Assembly: GCF_000312105.1 (NCBI RefSeq)
Contig: NZ_HE978636.1
Location: forward strand, 306,025 to 370,024
DNA from: Aeromicrobium massiliense JC14
GTDB lineage: Bacteria; Actinomycetota; Actinomycetes; Propionibacteriales; Nocardioidaceae
Length of the DNA: 64,000 bases
Direction: 5' to 3'
Part shown: in pieces, positions 27,785-36,323 of the stretch
How positions within the stretch are numbered: the first letter of the stretch is position 1
Layout of the letters: every line of letters begins with the position of its first letter
Program-made: the position numbers and the translations under genes
Notes under the pieces: generated by a model
Seen by the model: the letters and a program-made list of their open reading frames with translations, nothing else
Told to the model about the DNA's origin: nothing
Database searches by the model: none

Positions 27785-28683
27785 GAGCGGTACTCCCGTC
27801 CGGTCAGCGACAGGAAGACGTCCTCGAGGCTCGCCCCGCGCACCGCGAGCCCGGCGAGCGCGTCACGCTCGGCCAGGGCGGCCAGCACGCGCGCCGGCTC
27901 GCGGGTGGTCAGCTCCAGGCCCGACGCGGACTCGCGCACGGCGTCCGCCCCGACGAGCGCGTCGGCACTGGCGCGGTCGAGCGTCCCCGGCGCGAGGTTG
28001 ATGCGGACCGGTGCGTCGAGGTCACGCACCAGCGCGGCAGGGGTGTCGAGCCGCAGCACCCGGCCGGCGTCCATGATCGCGACCCGGTCGCACAGCGCCT
28101 CGGCCTCGTCCATGTAGTGCGTGGTGAGCACGACGGTGCGGCCGGACTCGTTGAGCCCGCGCAGCACGTCCCACAGGTTGCGCCGGGCCTGCGGGTCGAG
28201 CGCGGCCGTCGGCTCGTCCAGGAACACGACCTCGGGGTCGTGGACGAGCGCGCACGCGATGGAGAGCCGCTGCTTCTGTCCGCCGGAGAGGTCCTCGGTG
28301 CGGACGTCGGCCTTGTCGACCAGGCCGACCTGCTCCAGCAGCGCGAGCCCGCGCCCGGCCGGGACGCCGTACAGCGCCCCGAACGTGTCGATCTGCTCGC
28401 GCACGGTGAGCCGCTCGAAGAACGACGACGCCTGCAGCTGGACGCCGATGACGCGCTGCAGTCCGGCGTCACGCCGCCGCGGGTCGTGGTCGCCGATGCG
28501 GACGCTCCCCGCTCCCGGGACCCGCAGGCCCTCCATCATCTCCAGCGTCGTGGTCTTGCCCGCACCGTTCGGCCCCAGCAGCCCGAAGAACTCGCCCGGC
28601 CGGACGGTGAAGCTGACGTCGTCGACGGCGCGCAGGTCGCCGTACGTCATCGTGAGGCCGGCGACCTCGATGCCCAGTCCCAT
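27781..28683 (-). CDS. ABC transporter ATP-binding protein (DrrA-like)
   Basis: Nucleotide-binding half of the exporter, 300 residues. Walker A LLGPNGAGKTTTLEMM, Q-loop in GVQLQASS, signature LSGGQKQRLSIACALVHDPEVVFLDEPTAALDP with Walker B, and the switch His in LTTHYMDEAEALCDRV. The C-terminal ~85 residues form the small regulatory domain seen in DrrA-type proteins. I started at the ATG that gives MGLGIEVAGL; a start three codons earlier is possible. It precedes and overlaps the permease. Confidence 0.9.
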   Translation of the reverse strand: MGLGIEVAGLTMTYGDLRAVDDVSFTVRPGEFFGLLGPNGAGKTTTLEMMEGLRVPGAGSVRIGDHDPRRRDAGLQRVIGVQLQASSFFERLTVREQIDTFGALYGVPAGRGLALLEQVGLVDKADVRTEDLSGGQKQRLSIACALVHDPEVVFLDEPTAALDPQARRNLWDVLRGLNESGRTVVLTTHYMDEAEALCDRVAIMDAGRVLRLDTPAALVRDLDAPVRINLAPGTLDRASADALVGADAVRESASGLELTTREPARVLAALAERDALAGLAVRGASLEDVFLSLTGREYRS

Positions 28684-28786
28684 GCGGCGCACCCTAGCGG
28701 GACCGCCCGGTGGGTCGCGGGAGGTTCCGTACGTCCTACGAGCGGATCTCGCCGCTCACCTTCGCTGCTGACGATCGAGCGGTTCC

Positions 28787-28849
28787 CGCTGGGTGTGACG
28801 TTTCGGGGCGAGAACCGGCCGGACCACCCCCGGAACGTCACACTCAGCG
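28787..28849. repeat. Long palindromic repeat, copy 3
   Basis: Arms 28787-28808 and 28828-28849 pair over 22 bases with two G-U-compatible mismatches around a 19-nt loop; core GGTGTGACGTTTCGGGG. An outer inverted repeat extends it: cgctgctgac at 28764-28773 is mirrored by gtcagcagcg at 28861-28870. It sits after the ccsB stop and before the ABC ATPase start, both on the minus strand, so it most likely terminates the cytochrome c operon. Confidence 0.85.
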
Positions 28850-28888
28850 TGAAGGTGACGGTCAGCAGCGAGGGGACCTGACCGGCTC

Positions 28889-29839
28889 CTACTTGGCGTA
28901 GGAGTGCAGGCCGGGGACGAACAGGTTGACGCCGACGAAGTTGAACACGAACGTGGCGAAGCCGACCAGGCACAGGATGGCCGCGGCCTTGCCCTTCCAG
29001 CCGGCGGTGGCGCGGGCGTGCAGGTAGCCGGCGTAGACCACCCACGTGATGAACGCCCAGACCTCCTTGGGGTCCCAGCCCCAGTAGCGACCCCAGGCGT
29101 ACTGCGCCCAGATCGGGCCGGAGATGAGCGCGGCGAACGTCCAGACCGGGAAGGCGAACGCGTTGACCCGGTAGGCCAGCTGGTCCATGCGCGCGGCCGA
29201 CGGCATCCGCCAGAGCATGCCCGTGCGGGCGTCCTCCGGCGTGCGCTTCTCGGCCCGCGACTTCACCAGGAACAGGGCGGACGCGGCGGCGCCGATGACG
29301 AACGCGGAGCCGGCGATCATGGCGGCCAGGACGTGCATGACCAGCCAGTACGAGTGCAGCGCGGGCACGAGCGGGCCGGCCGGGACGTACACGAGCATCG
29401 AGGCACCCAGCACGACCGTGCCGACGCCGGTGATGATGCTGCCGACCCAGTCGATGTCCCAGACCTTGACCAGCACGAGGTAGGCGATCAGCGCGCACAT
29501 GACGGCGGCGCAGCCGAACTCGTACATGTTGCCCCACGGGACGCGCTCGGCCGCCAGGCCGCGCGTCACCAGGCCGGCGAGCAGGACGAGCGCGGCGAGC
29601 GAGGTCAGCGAGTAGCCGATGCTGCCGGCCATCGTGAAGCGCGTCTCGGTCTCGTCGTCGGCGGCTGGCTCCTCGGTCATCACGGCACCGTCGGCGCCGG
29701 CGGTCACGAGCCCCGGCTCGGCGGCGACCTTGCGGGCCACGGCCCACTGGACGAGGTAGGCCAGGAACGCCAGGCCCAGGACGACGGTCGCCGAGGCGAT
29801 CGCGTAGTTCGAGAACTGGGCGTACTGCTCCAGGCTCAT
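28889..29839 (-). CDS. ccsB: Cytochrome c maturation protein CcsB/CcsA (haem handling)
   Basis: System II cytochrome c synthesis: with ResB it moves haem across the membrane and attaches it to apocytochrome c. The 316 residues have about eight helices and the tryptophan-rich haem-handling motif WGRYWGWDPKEVWAFITW near residue 260, with the flanking conserved histidines in LHSYWLVMH and YLHARATAGWKG. The ATG overlaps the resB stop (ATGA). Last gene of the operon that starts upstream with hemL. Confidence 0.93.
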   Translation of the reverse strand: MSLEQYAQFSNYAIASATVVLGLAFLAYLVQWAVARKVAAEPGLVTAGADGAVMTEEPAADDETETRFTMAGSIGYSLTSLAALVLLAGLVTRGLAAERVPWGNMYEFGCAAVMCALIAYLVLVKVWDIDWVGSIITGVGTVVLGASMLVYVPAGPLVPALHSYWLVMHVLAAMIAGSAFVIGAAASALFLVKSRAEKRTPEDARTGMLWRMPSAARMDQLAYRVNAFAFPVWTFAALISGPIWAQYAWGRYWGWDPKEVWAFITWVVYAGYLHARATAGWKGKAAAILCLVGFATFVFNFVGVNLFVPGLHSYAK

Positions 29840-31413
29840 GCCTTCTCCGCCTTCTCCTTCGGGGCCTCGAGCGCGAGACGCTCGAGGAGGTCGTCCAGGT
29901 CACCGGTGACGTCTCCGCGGGGCACGCGGTCGAGCGCGGCGACCTCCACGATCGTACGGGAGCCCTCACGGCGGGCCCGAATCCACGTGCGACGGGGCTT
30001 GATCGCCAGCGACAGGATCAGGCCCAGCACGCCGACGCTCACGCCGACCAGCGGCACGACCTTGCCGGGCGACGCCGCGATCTGCAGACGGGCGAACTGG
30101 CGCAGCTCGACGAACTGGATCTTGGTGCCGTCGGGCAGCACCTGCTCCTGGCCCGGGCTCAGCGAGATGCGGAAGTTGCTGCCGTCGGGGTTCTTGACCT
30201 GCTCCATCTCGTCCTTGTCCAGGACGTAGACCGACTGCGGCACGCCCGCGTCCAGGCCGAGGTCGCCGGTCCAGGCGAACAGGCCCAGGATCGGGTTGGC
30301 CGCGGCCGGGAACACCGAGACGGACGCCTCGTCGTCGCCGGTGGTGACGGCGGTCGGCAGGAAGAAGCCCTGGAAGCCGATCTGGTACGGCTGGGCGTCG
30401 GGCACCTTCACGACGCCGCTGGAGGTGTAGGTCGGGTCCTCGGGCAGGAAGGGCACGGGCCCGTCGAAGGCGACGTTGCCCTTCGGGTCGGTCACCTTGA
30501 CGACCGGCGCGTAGCCCTGGCCGACCAGGAAGACGTCCGTGCCGTCGACGCTGAGCGGGTGGTTGACCTGGATGTCGAAGTCGCCGGTGTCGCCGTCGGG
30601 GGCGGTGTACGAGCCCTGCGCGCGGAACTGGCGGGGCGCGCCGCGCTGCTCACCCGTCGTCTGGAACCGCGCCGTGACGTCGTCCATCTGCAGCGAGAAC
30701 GGGGGCAGGTCGTGCGGCTCGAACAGGGAGCCGGACGAGAACTCGTCGTACTGGGTGAGGCTGTTGGAGAAGCCGGTGCCCTCGACGACGACGGCCGAGC
30801 CGCGGTAGCCGAACAGCGTGCCGGCGGCGACGCCCACGAGCACCACGACGAGGCTGACGTGGAAGACCAGGTTGCCGGCCTCGCGCAGGTAGCCCTTCTC
30901 GGCCCGCACCTCGGCGGTGCCGTCGTCGGTGACGACGTCGACCCGGTGGCCGCGCAGCGCCGTGCGGGCGGCGGCGACGACCTCGTCGAGCGACGCGTCG
31001 GTCTCCAGCGACGTCGACACGGGCAGCCGCAGCAGGTTGCGGGGGGCCTTGGGCGGACGCGCCCGCAGCGCCTTCGCGTAGACGACGGCGCGCGGGATGA
31101 TGCAGCCCACCAGCGAGACCATCAGCAGCAGGTAGATCGCGCTGAACCACGGCGACGTGTAGACGCTGAAGAAGCCCAGGTCGTCCAGCACCGGGGCCAG
31201 CTCGGGGTTGCGCGCGAAGTACGACTGCACCGCCTGGGCGTCCACGCCGCGCTGCGGGATCAGCGACCCCGGCACGGCGGCGATGGCCAGCAGCAGCAGC
31301 AGGAACAGCGCCGTCCGCATGGACGTCAGCTGGCGCCACAGCCAGCGGAGCATCTCCCGCCCGCCGAGCTCCGGCGCCGCGGTGGTCCTCTTCTTCGTCT
31401 TGGTCTCGTTCAC
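29836..31413 (-). CDS. resB: Cytochrome c biogenesis protein ResB
   Basis: Membrane partner of CcsB in System II maturation, 525 residues. Helices at residues ~35-55 (SMRTALFLLLLLAIAAVPGSLIPQ), ~92-112, ~168-190 and ~455-475 flank a large extracytoplasmic domain between residues ~190 and ~450. The C-terminus is basic and then acidic/Lys-rich. GTG start at 31413 preceded by GGAGG at an 8-nt spacing; that ribosome site lies inside the 27-codon ORF that overlaps it by 4 bases. Confidence 0.92.
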   Translation of the reverse strand: MNETKTKKRTTAAPELGGREMLRWLWRQLTSMRTALFLLLLLAIAAVPGSLIPQRGVDAQAVQSYFARNPELAPVLDDLGFFSVYTSPWFSAIYLLLMVSLVGCIIPRAVVYAKALRARPPKAPRNLLRLPVSTSLETDASLDEVVAAARTALRGHRVDVVTDDGTAEVRAEKGYLREAGNLVFHVSLVVVLVGVAAGTLFGYRGSAVVVEGTGFSNSLTQYDEFSSGSLFEPHDLPPFSLQMDDVTARFQTTGEQRGAPRQFRAQGSYTAPDGDTGDFDIQVNHPLSVDGTDVFLVGQGYAPVVKVTDPKGNVAFDGPVPFLPEDPTYTSSGVVKVPDAQPYQIGFQGFFLPTAVTTGDDEASVSVFPAAANPILGLFAWTGDLGLDAGVPQSVYVLDKDEMEQVKNPDGSNFRISLSPGQEQVLPDGTKIQFVELRQFARLQIAASPGKVVPLVGVSVGVLGLILSLAIKPRRTWIRARREGSRTIVEVAALDRVPRGDVTGDLDDLLERLALEAPKEKAEKA

Positions 31414-31493
31414 GGTCGCGCCTCCGTGAAGATCGCACGGTACGGACGCACGCCCGTGGAAGTCGTCATGGTTCGCTCGCTTCGCTCGTTCAC
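31410..31493 (-). CDS. 27-codon ORF bridging ccdA and resB (copy A)
   Basis: Starts with a GTG that overlaps the ccdA stop (GTGA) and ends with a TGA that overlaps the resB GTG start (GTGA). The product would read VNERSERT, then a variable middle, then [12 protein letters not shown]. It has the same length as copy B between rex and hemA, with 16 of 27 residues and 65 of 84 bases identical. Conserved bases cluster at the two ends; the distal block carries the GGAGG used by resB. Whether a peptide is made or this is only a repeated coupling element is not known. No known family recognised. Confidence 0.45.
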   Translation of the reverse strand: MNERSERTMTTSTGVRPYRAIFTEARP

Positions 31494-32242
31494 AGGGGAA
31501 GCTCCGTTCCGCCGATCCAGCCGCGCATCTCGTCGACCAGGCCGTCCCACAGCCCGCTGACGAGCAGGACGCCCATGACCACGAGCAGCGCGCCGCCGAC
31601 CAGGCCGACGAGCCGCTGGTGGCGCTTGAACCAGCGCAGCGCGCGGGTGAAGCGCGAGAACGCCACGGCGGCGAGGACGAACGGGATGCCCAGGCCCAGG
31701 CAGTAGACGAACGCCAGCAGGGCGCCGCGTCCGGCCGACGCGTCGTCGGCGCTCACCGCCAGGCCCAGCACCGCGCTGAGCGTCGGGCCGATGCACGGGG
31801 TCCAGCCCAGGCCGAACAGCACGCCGAGCAGCGGCGCCACGGCGACGCCGACCGCCGGCACGGTGTGCACGCGCACGTCGCGCTGCAGCCACGAGACGCC
31901 ACCCATGAAGGCCAGGCCCAGCACGATGACGACGATGCCCATGACGACGCTGATCGGTCGTTGGTAGTCCTTGAGCTCCTGCCCGACCGCGCCGAACAGC
32001 GTCCCGAGCGAGACGAAGACGGCGCTGAAGCCGAGCACGAACAGCACGGCGCCGAGCACGAGCCGTGAGCGGCGCGGGCCGTCCAGCTCGGTGACCGCCA
32101 TGCCCGACACGTACGACAGGTAGCCCGGCAGCAGCGGCACCACGCACGGGGAGAAGAACGACAGCAGGCCGGCCACGACGGCCAGGGGCACGGCCAGGAC
32201 GAGCGAGCCGTCCACGACGGTCTCGCCGATGCCGGTGATCAC
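31490..32242 (-). CDS. ccdA: Cytochrome c biogenesis protein CcdA
   Basis: Transfers reducing electrons from cytoplasmic thioredoxin across the membrane to ResA. The 250 residues have six helices and the two membrane cysteines in [20 protein letters not shown] and [17 protein letters not shown]. The GTG at 32242 overlaps the resA stop (GTGA); the longer frame beyond it is a resA shadow. In other actinobacteria resB follows directly; here a 27-codon ORF stands between. Confidence 0.93.
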   Translation of the reverse strand: MITGIGETVVDGSLVLAVPLAVVAGLLSFFSPCVVPLLPGYLSYVSGMAVTELDGPRRSRLVLGAVLFVLGFSAVFVSLGTLFGAVGQELKDYQRPISVVMGIVVIVLGLAFMGGVSWLQRDVRVHTVPAVGVAVAPLLGVLFGLGWTPCIGPTLSAVLGLAVSADDASAGRGALLAFVYCLGLGIPFVLAAVAFSRFTRALRWFKRHQRLVGLVGGALLVVMGVLLVSGLWDGLVDEMRGWIGGTELPL

Positions 32243-32823
32243 GACCGCGACCCCTGGACGTCCTCGATCAGCCCGCGCAGGGTCGACTCGCTCGTGAACG
32301 GGCCGAGGTAGCGGACGGCCACCTTGCCGTCGGCATCGATGATCCAGGTCGTCGGCGTCGCCATGGTGGGCAGGCTGTCGGCGAACTGGACGGCGTAGGT
32401 GCCGGCGTCGTCGGCGAAGCTCGGGTAGGGCACCTCGCGCGAGCGCTCGAAGGCCCGGGCGCCGGCGACGTCGCGCGTGGCGATGCCGACGAACTGCACG
32501 CCGTCGTCGGCCAGCTCGCGGGCCACGGCGCTCAGCACCGGCTCCTCCGCGCGGCACGGCGGGCACCACGAGCCCCAGACGTTCACCACGACGACCTTGC
32601 CGGCGAACTGCTCGAGCGACAGCGGCTCGCCCTCGAGGTCCTCGCCCTCGAGGTCGGGAGCGTCCTTGCGGTCGGGGGCGTCGACGACGACGTAGCTGCC
32701 GTCACCGGAGATGTAGCCGCCACGGGTGCCGTCGGTGCCGTCCGAGCCGCCGCAGGCGGACAGGACGAGGGAGCACAGCGCCACGGCGAGGACGCCGCGG
32801 GCGCGTCGAGGGAGGACGTTCAT
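32239..32823 (-). CDS. resA: ResA/TlpA-type thiol-disulfide lipoprotein
   Basis: Extracytoplasmic thioredoxin-fold protein that reduces the CxxCH haem-binding cysteines of apocytochrome c. 194 residues: a lipoprotein signal with lipobox LSAC (Cys24), a thioredoxin fold, and the active site WCPPC at residues 86-90, with the cis-proline region TMATPTTW later. Thirteen bases after the histidine phosphatase gene and overlapping ccdA. Confidence 0.92.
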   Translation of the reverse strand: MNVLPRRARGVLAVALCSLVLSACGGSDGTDGTRGGYISGDGSYVVVDAPDRKDAPDLEGEDLEGEPLSLEQFAGKVVVVNVWGSWCPPCRAEEPVLSAVARELADDGVQFVGIATRDVAGARAFERSREVPYPSFADDAGTYAVQFADSLPTMATPTTWIIDADGKVAVRYLGPFTSESTLRGLIEDVQGSRS

Positions 32824-32836
32824 GGGAGCGGCGCCG

Positions 32837-33487
32837 TCACGCCCCGCCCACGAACTTGCCCTTGAGCGCCTCGGGCACCAGGTGCCCGGCCGGCTCGGCG
32901 TAGGTGAAGCCGACGTAGTCGTCGCCGTCGAAGGTCAGGCTGGTGAGGCTGGCCAGCGAGCACTGGCGGTTGCGCGGGTCGTGGGCGAAGCGGCGCTTCT
33001 CGTACGACAGGCGCGCGACCCACACCGGCAGCTGGTGCGACACGATGACCGCCTCGTGGCCGCGGGCGGCCTCGCGGGCGTCGGCGATCGCGGCGCGCAT
33101 GCGGGCCTCGATCTCGACGTACGGCTCGCCCCACGACGGCGTGAAGGGGTTGCGCAGCAGCGGCCAGTTGCGCGGGCTCATGAACGCCTTGGGGCCGACG
33201 CCGACGGTGCGGCCCTCGAACTTGTTGTCGGCCTCGATGACCCGCTCGTCGGTCGTGATGCCGACCTCGAGCAGCTTCGACAGCGGCTCGGCGGTCTGCT
33301 GCGCGCGCTCCAGCGGCGACGCGACGAGGTGGACGATCTCGTTCTTGGACAGGAAGTCCGCGGCCGCGGCGGCCATCTGGTGGCCGAGCTCGGAGAGGAA
33401 ATACTCCGGCAGGCGTCCGTAGAGGACGCCCTGCGGGTTGTGGACCTCGCCGTGACGCATCAGGTGCACGATCGTGCGCTCGCTCAT
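32837..33487 (-). CDS. Histidine phosphatase family protein (phosphoglycerate-mutase-like)
   Basis: 216 residues with the catalytic phospho-histidine motif LMRHGEVHNP at residues ~9-18, the second-site Arg/Glu block ASPLERAQQTAEPL, and the second catalytic His in VIVSHQLPVWV. The family includes mutases and phosphatases; substrate unknown. It lies between hemL and resA in the same order as the M. tuberculosis Rv0524-Rv0526 genes, so a role tied to haem or cytochrome assembly is possible but unproven. Confidence 0.85.
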   Translation of the reverse strand: MSERTIVHLMRHGEVHNPQGVLYGRLPEYFLSELGHQMAAAAADFLSKNEIVHLVASPLERAQQTAEPLSKLLEVGITTDERVIEADNKFEGRTVGVGPKAFMSPRNWPLLRNPFTPSWGEPYVEIEARMRAAIADAREAARGHEAVIVSHQLPVWVARLSYEKRRFAHDPRNRQCSLASLTSLTFDGDDYVGFTYAEPAGHLVPEALKGKFVGGA

Positions 33488-33491
33488 GGGC

Positions 33492-34808
33492 TCAGTCCTC
33501 CGGGGTGGCTCGGGCGGCGGCGCGCGCCGCGACCGGCAGCGCCTCGGCAATCCTAGAGACCGCCTCCTCGTCGTGGGCCGCCGACAGGAACCAGGCCTCG
33601 AAGGCGCTGGGCGGCAGGTGCACGCCGGCGTCGAGCATCGCGTGGAAGAACGCGCGGTAGCGCCATCCCTCCTGCGCCTGCGCGCCCGCGTAGTCGTCGA
33701 CCTGGCCGGTGACGCCCCAGAAGACGCTGAACAGGTTGCCGGCGCCCTGGACGTGGTGGGCGACGCCCTCGGCGGCGAGCGCGTCCGACACGAGCGTCTT
33801 GAGCCGCTCGGCGGTGGCGTCGATCGTGGCGTAGACCTCGTCGGTGGCCAGGCGCAGCGTGGTGAGGCCGGCGGTGGCGGCGACGGGGTTCCCCGACAGC
33901 GTGCCGGCCTGGTAGACCGGGCCGGTCGGCGACAGCATCTCCATGACCTCGCGGCGTCCGCCGAAGGCCGCGGCCGGGAAGCCGCCGCCCATGACCTTGC
34001 CGAACGTCAGCAGGTCCGGGGCCCAGCCCTCGACCGCACCGTCGCGGCCCCACTGGCCGCTGGGGCTCACGCGGAAGCCGGTCATGACCTCGTCGCTGAT
34101 GAACAGCGCGCCGTGCGCCCGGCAGGTCTCGGACAGGAACTGGTTGAACCCGGGCAGCGGCGGGACGGCGCCCATGTTGCCGGCGGCCGCCTCGGTGATG
34201 ACGCAGGCGATGCGGTCGCCGTGCTCGGCGAACGCGGCGCTCACGGCCTCGCGGTCGTTGTAGGGCAGCACCAGGGTGTCGGCGGTGACCACTGCGGGGA
34301 CGCCGGGGGTGCCGGGCACGGCGAACGTGGCCAGGCCGGAGCCCGCCTCGGCGAGCAGCGAGTCGACGTGGCCGTGGTAGCAGCCGGCGAACTTCACGAC
34401 GACGTCGCGGCCGGTGAAGCCGCGCGCCAGGCGGATGGCCGACATCGTGGCCTCGGTGCCCGAGCTGACCAGGCGCACCATCTCGACCGGCGTCCGGCCG
34501 ACGATCTCCTCGGCGAGCAGCACCTCGGGCTCGCTGGGGGTGCCGAACGACGTGCCGCGGCCGGCGGCGTCCGCCACGGCCGCGATGACCTCCGGGTGGG
34601 CGTGGCCGAGGAGCATCGGCCCCCAGGACGCGACGAGGTCGACGTACTCGTTGCCGTCGACGTCGGTCAGGTACGGGCCGCGGGCCGAGGCCATGAAGCG
34701 CGGCTGGCCCCCGACGGCGCGGAAGGCGCGCACCGGGGAGTTGACGCCACCGGGCGACACGGCGCGGGCGCGGGCGAACAGGTCGGCTGATGCTTGCTGC
34801 GGGCTCAC
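33492..34808 (-). CDS. hemL: Glutamate-1-semialdehyde 2,1-aminomutase
   Basis: PLP enzyme that gives 5-aminolevulinate from the HemA product, 438 residues. Seen: [12 protein letters not shown] at the N-terminus, GAVIITEAA-like [14 protein letters not shown], the DEVMTGFR motif, and the PLP lysine in [19 protein letters not shown]. The start is a GTG at 34808; the frame stays open far upstream but that part is antisense to the transglycosylase gene. First gene of the leftward hemL to ccsB run, with a CRP-like palindrome about 95 bases upstream. Confidence 0.95.
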   Translation of the reverse strand: MSPQQASADLFARARAVSPGGVNSPVRAFRAVGGQPRFMASARGPYLTDVDGNEYVDLVASWGPMLLGHAHPEVIAAVADAAGRGTSFGTPSEPEVLLAEEIVGRTPVEMVRLVSSGTEATMSAIRLARGFTGRDVVVKFAGCYHGHVDSLLAEAGSGLATFAVPGTPGVPAVVTADTLVLPYNDREAVSAAFAEHGDRIACVITEAAAGNMGAVPPLPGFNQFLSETCRAHGALFISDEVMTGFRVSPSGQWGRDGAVEGWAPDLLTFGKVMGGGFPAAAFGGRREVMEMLSPTGPVYQAGTLSGNPVAATAGLTTLRLATDEVYATIDATAERLKTLVSDALAAEGVAHHVQGAGNLFSVFWGVTGQVDDYAGAQAQEGWRYRAFFHAMLDAGVHLPPSAFEAWFLSAAHDEEAVSRIAEALPVAARAAARATPED

Positions 34809-34902
34809 CCGTCCATTGTCCCCGACGGGCGGTGACGGGCCGACCACGGTCGTACTGGCGCGTAACCTCGACTTGCCCGGCTCGTTCTGCTTTGCGAGTC
34901 TG

Positions 34903-34921
34903 TGTGACGTGGCCCACGTCA
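34903..34921. promoter_or_regulatory. Palindrome in the divergent hemL/transglycosylase spacer
   Basis: TGACGTG (34905-34911) is mirrored by CACGTCA (34915-34921) with a 3-base centre. Read from 34903 it also gives TGTGA-N6-CCACG, a degenerate CRP-like site. It sits in the 159-base spacer between hemL and the transglycosylase gene. A near-identical 15-base palindrome precedes pcaH. Confidence 0.5.
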
Positions 34922-34934
34922 GGTACGCGGGTCG

Positions 34935-34955
34935 GCACGCGCGGGGGGCGCGTGC
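34935..34955 (+). other. Leader hairpin of the transglycosylase gene
   Basis: GCACGCGC and GCGCGTGC form a perfect 8-bp stem with a 5-G loop, ending about a dozen bases before the GTG start and just upstream of the GGAGAGGGAG ribosome site. It could limit ribosome access. Too short for a known riboswitch class. Confidence 0.45.
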
Positions 34956-34967
34956 GGAGAGGGAGCT

Positions 34968-36206
34968 GTGAACATTCACCACCTGCCCCGATGGCAGCGG
35001 ACGGCGGCGATCGTGCCGGCCGTCCTGCTCGTCAGCGCGTGGGGCGTCTCGTTGACCGCCGGCGACCTGGCCCGCGCGTCCGACCCGCCCACCGCGCAGG
35101 AGCTGCCCGAGGTGCCCACGTCGGCGCTCGACCAGCCGGCCACCGTGCAGGCCACGCCCGGCGGCGTCGACCCGCGGGCCGGCGCCGAGGGCACGCTGTC
35201 CACCCTCTCGTCCGCGGGCATCCCCGCTGCCGCCCTCTCGGCCTACCGCCGCGCCGAGTCGCTGCTCGACAAGGCCGACCCGTCCTGCCGGCTCGACTGG
35301 ACGCTCGTCGCCGCCATCGGCCGGGTCGAGTCCGACCACGGCCGCTCCGGGTCCAACACGCTCGGTGACGACGGCGTCTCGCGCCCGGGCATCCTCGGCG
35401 TCCCGCTCACCGGCCGCGGCGGCACCGCCGAGATCCGCGACACCGACGGCGGCAAGCTCGACGACGACGCGGTCTGGGACCGCGCGGTCGGGCCCATGCA
35501 GTTCATCCCGTCCACCTGGGAGCTCGTGGCCGTCGACGCCGACGGCGACGACAAGGCCGACCCGCAGGACGTCGACGACGCGGCCACGTCCGCGGGCGTC
35601 TACCTGTGCGCCGGGTCCGACGACCTGTCCACGCGACCGGGCGCCTCCGCCGCGGTGAAGCGCTACAACGCCTCCGACTCCTACGTCGACCTCGTGCTCC
35701 GCATCGCCGAGCGCTACGCCGCCGGCGAGTACACCGCGGCCCCGAACGGCGTCGGCCCGGGCAGCACGCTCACGTCGCGCTCGCAGGACCAGACGCTCAC
35801 CGCCGAGCAGCGGCGCGAGGCGCGCCGGGCCGAGCAGGGCAAGCGTCCCTCGCGCAGCGACCGCGGCTCCACGCCCGGCCGCACGAACGAGCCGAGCGCA
35901 CCGTCGACGTCGAAGCCCGGCACCAGCCCGAAGCCCGACTCCGGCACCCCGTCCAAGCCCGACTCCGGCCAGCGCGAGCCCGGGCCCGGCCTGAGCGACC
36001 TGGTCGGCGGCGTCACCGACCCGCTGCTGGGCACCGACCGCAGCACCACCGGCGACGGACGCGCGCCCACCCCGGGCGAGGTCGTCCAGGACGTCGTCGA
36101 GAACACGCTCACCTGGGCCGAGGCGAAGGTCCGCTGCCTCGCGCAGGGACTCACCGAGCTCGACCTGCGGGCACTCACCCGCTGCATCACCTCGCTGCTC
36201 AGCTGA
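34968..36206 (+). CDS. Secreted lytic murein transglycosylase (SLT/MltB-like)
   Basis: Peptidoglycan-cleaving enzyme, 412 residues. An N-terminal hydrophobic segment ([18 protein letters not shown]) acts as signal or anchor. The catalytic domain spans residues ~85-255: catalytic Glu121 in [14 protein letters not shown], the [11 protein letters not shown] block, and the [21 protein letters not shown] end. A Pro/Ser/Lys-rich linker (residues ~290-335) follows, then a C-terminal segment with two cysteines ([17 protein letters not shown]). GTG start. A strong terminator follows. Confidence 0.9.
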   Translation: MNIHHLPRWQRTAAIVPAVLLVSAWGVSLTAGDLARASDPPTAQELPEVPTSALDQPATVQATPGGVDPRAGAEGTLSTLSSAGIPAAALSAYRRAESLLDKADPSCRLDWTLVAAIGRVESDHGRSGSNTLGDDGVSRPGILGVPLTGRGGTAEIRDTDGGKLDDDAVWDRAVGPMQFIPSTWELVAVDADGDDKADPQDVDDAATSAGVYLCAGSDDLSTRPGASAAVKRYNASDSYVDLVLRIAERYAAGEYTAAPNGVGPGSTLTSRSQDQTLTAEQRREARRAEQGKRPSRSDRGSTPGRTNEPSAPSTSKPGTSPKPDSGTPSKPDSGQREPGPGLSDLVGGVTDPLLGTDRSTTGDGRAPTPGEVVQDVVENTLTWAEAKVRCLAQGLTELDLRALTRCITSLLS

Positions 36207-36217
36207 ACCGCGACACC

Positions 36218-36249
36218 CGAAGGGCACCTCCCGCCGGAGGTGCCCTTCG
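36218..36249 (+). terminator. Terminator hairpin after the transglycosylase gene
   Basis: A perfect 14-bp stem (CGAAGGGCACCTCC and its complement) with the 4-nt loop cgcc, 12 bases after the stop codon, followed by tcgttcc. The same stem sequence is reused downstream of the vanZ gene. Confidence 0.85.
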
Positions 36250-36323
36250 TCGTTCCCGCCCGGCTAGGCTGACGCGTCCGCGGCACCGACCGGCGCCGTC
36301 CCCCGACCTTGGGAGCCTCGACC

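Noticed and set aside
28684-28786. Small gene between the ABC ATPase and palindrome copy 3
   Set aside because: Open frames there run through the palindrome and neighbouring genes, with no ribosome site or recognisable domain.
31414-31489. Inverted terminal repeat or transposon end because of the GCTCGCTTCGCTCG string
   Set aside because: The string occurs once per copy without a matching inverted end or target duplication; it looks like the GCTCGC-rich sequence frequent at actinobacterial gene junctions.
34935-34955. Possible ydaO/c-di-AMP riboswitch before the transglycosylase gene
   Set aside because: Only one short stem in a 60-base leader; the known class needs a much longer, multi-helix fold.
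34809-36227. Extension of hemL upstream to a 911-codon frame
   Set aside because: The extra part is antisense to the lytic transglycosylase and carries no domain; the GTG at 34808 begins the conserved aminomutase sequence.
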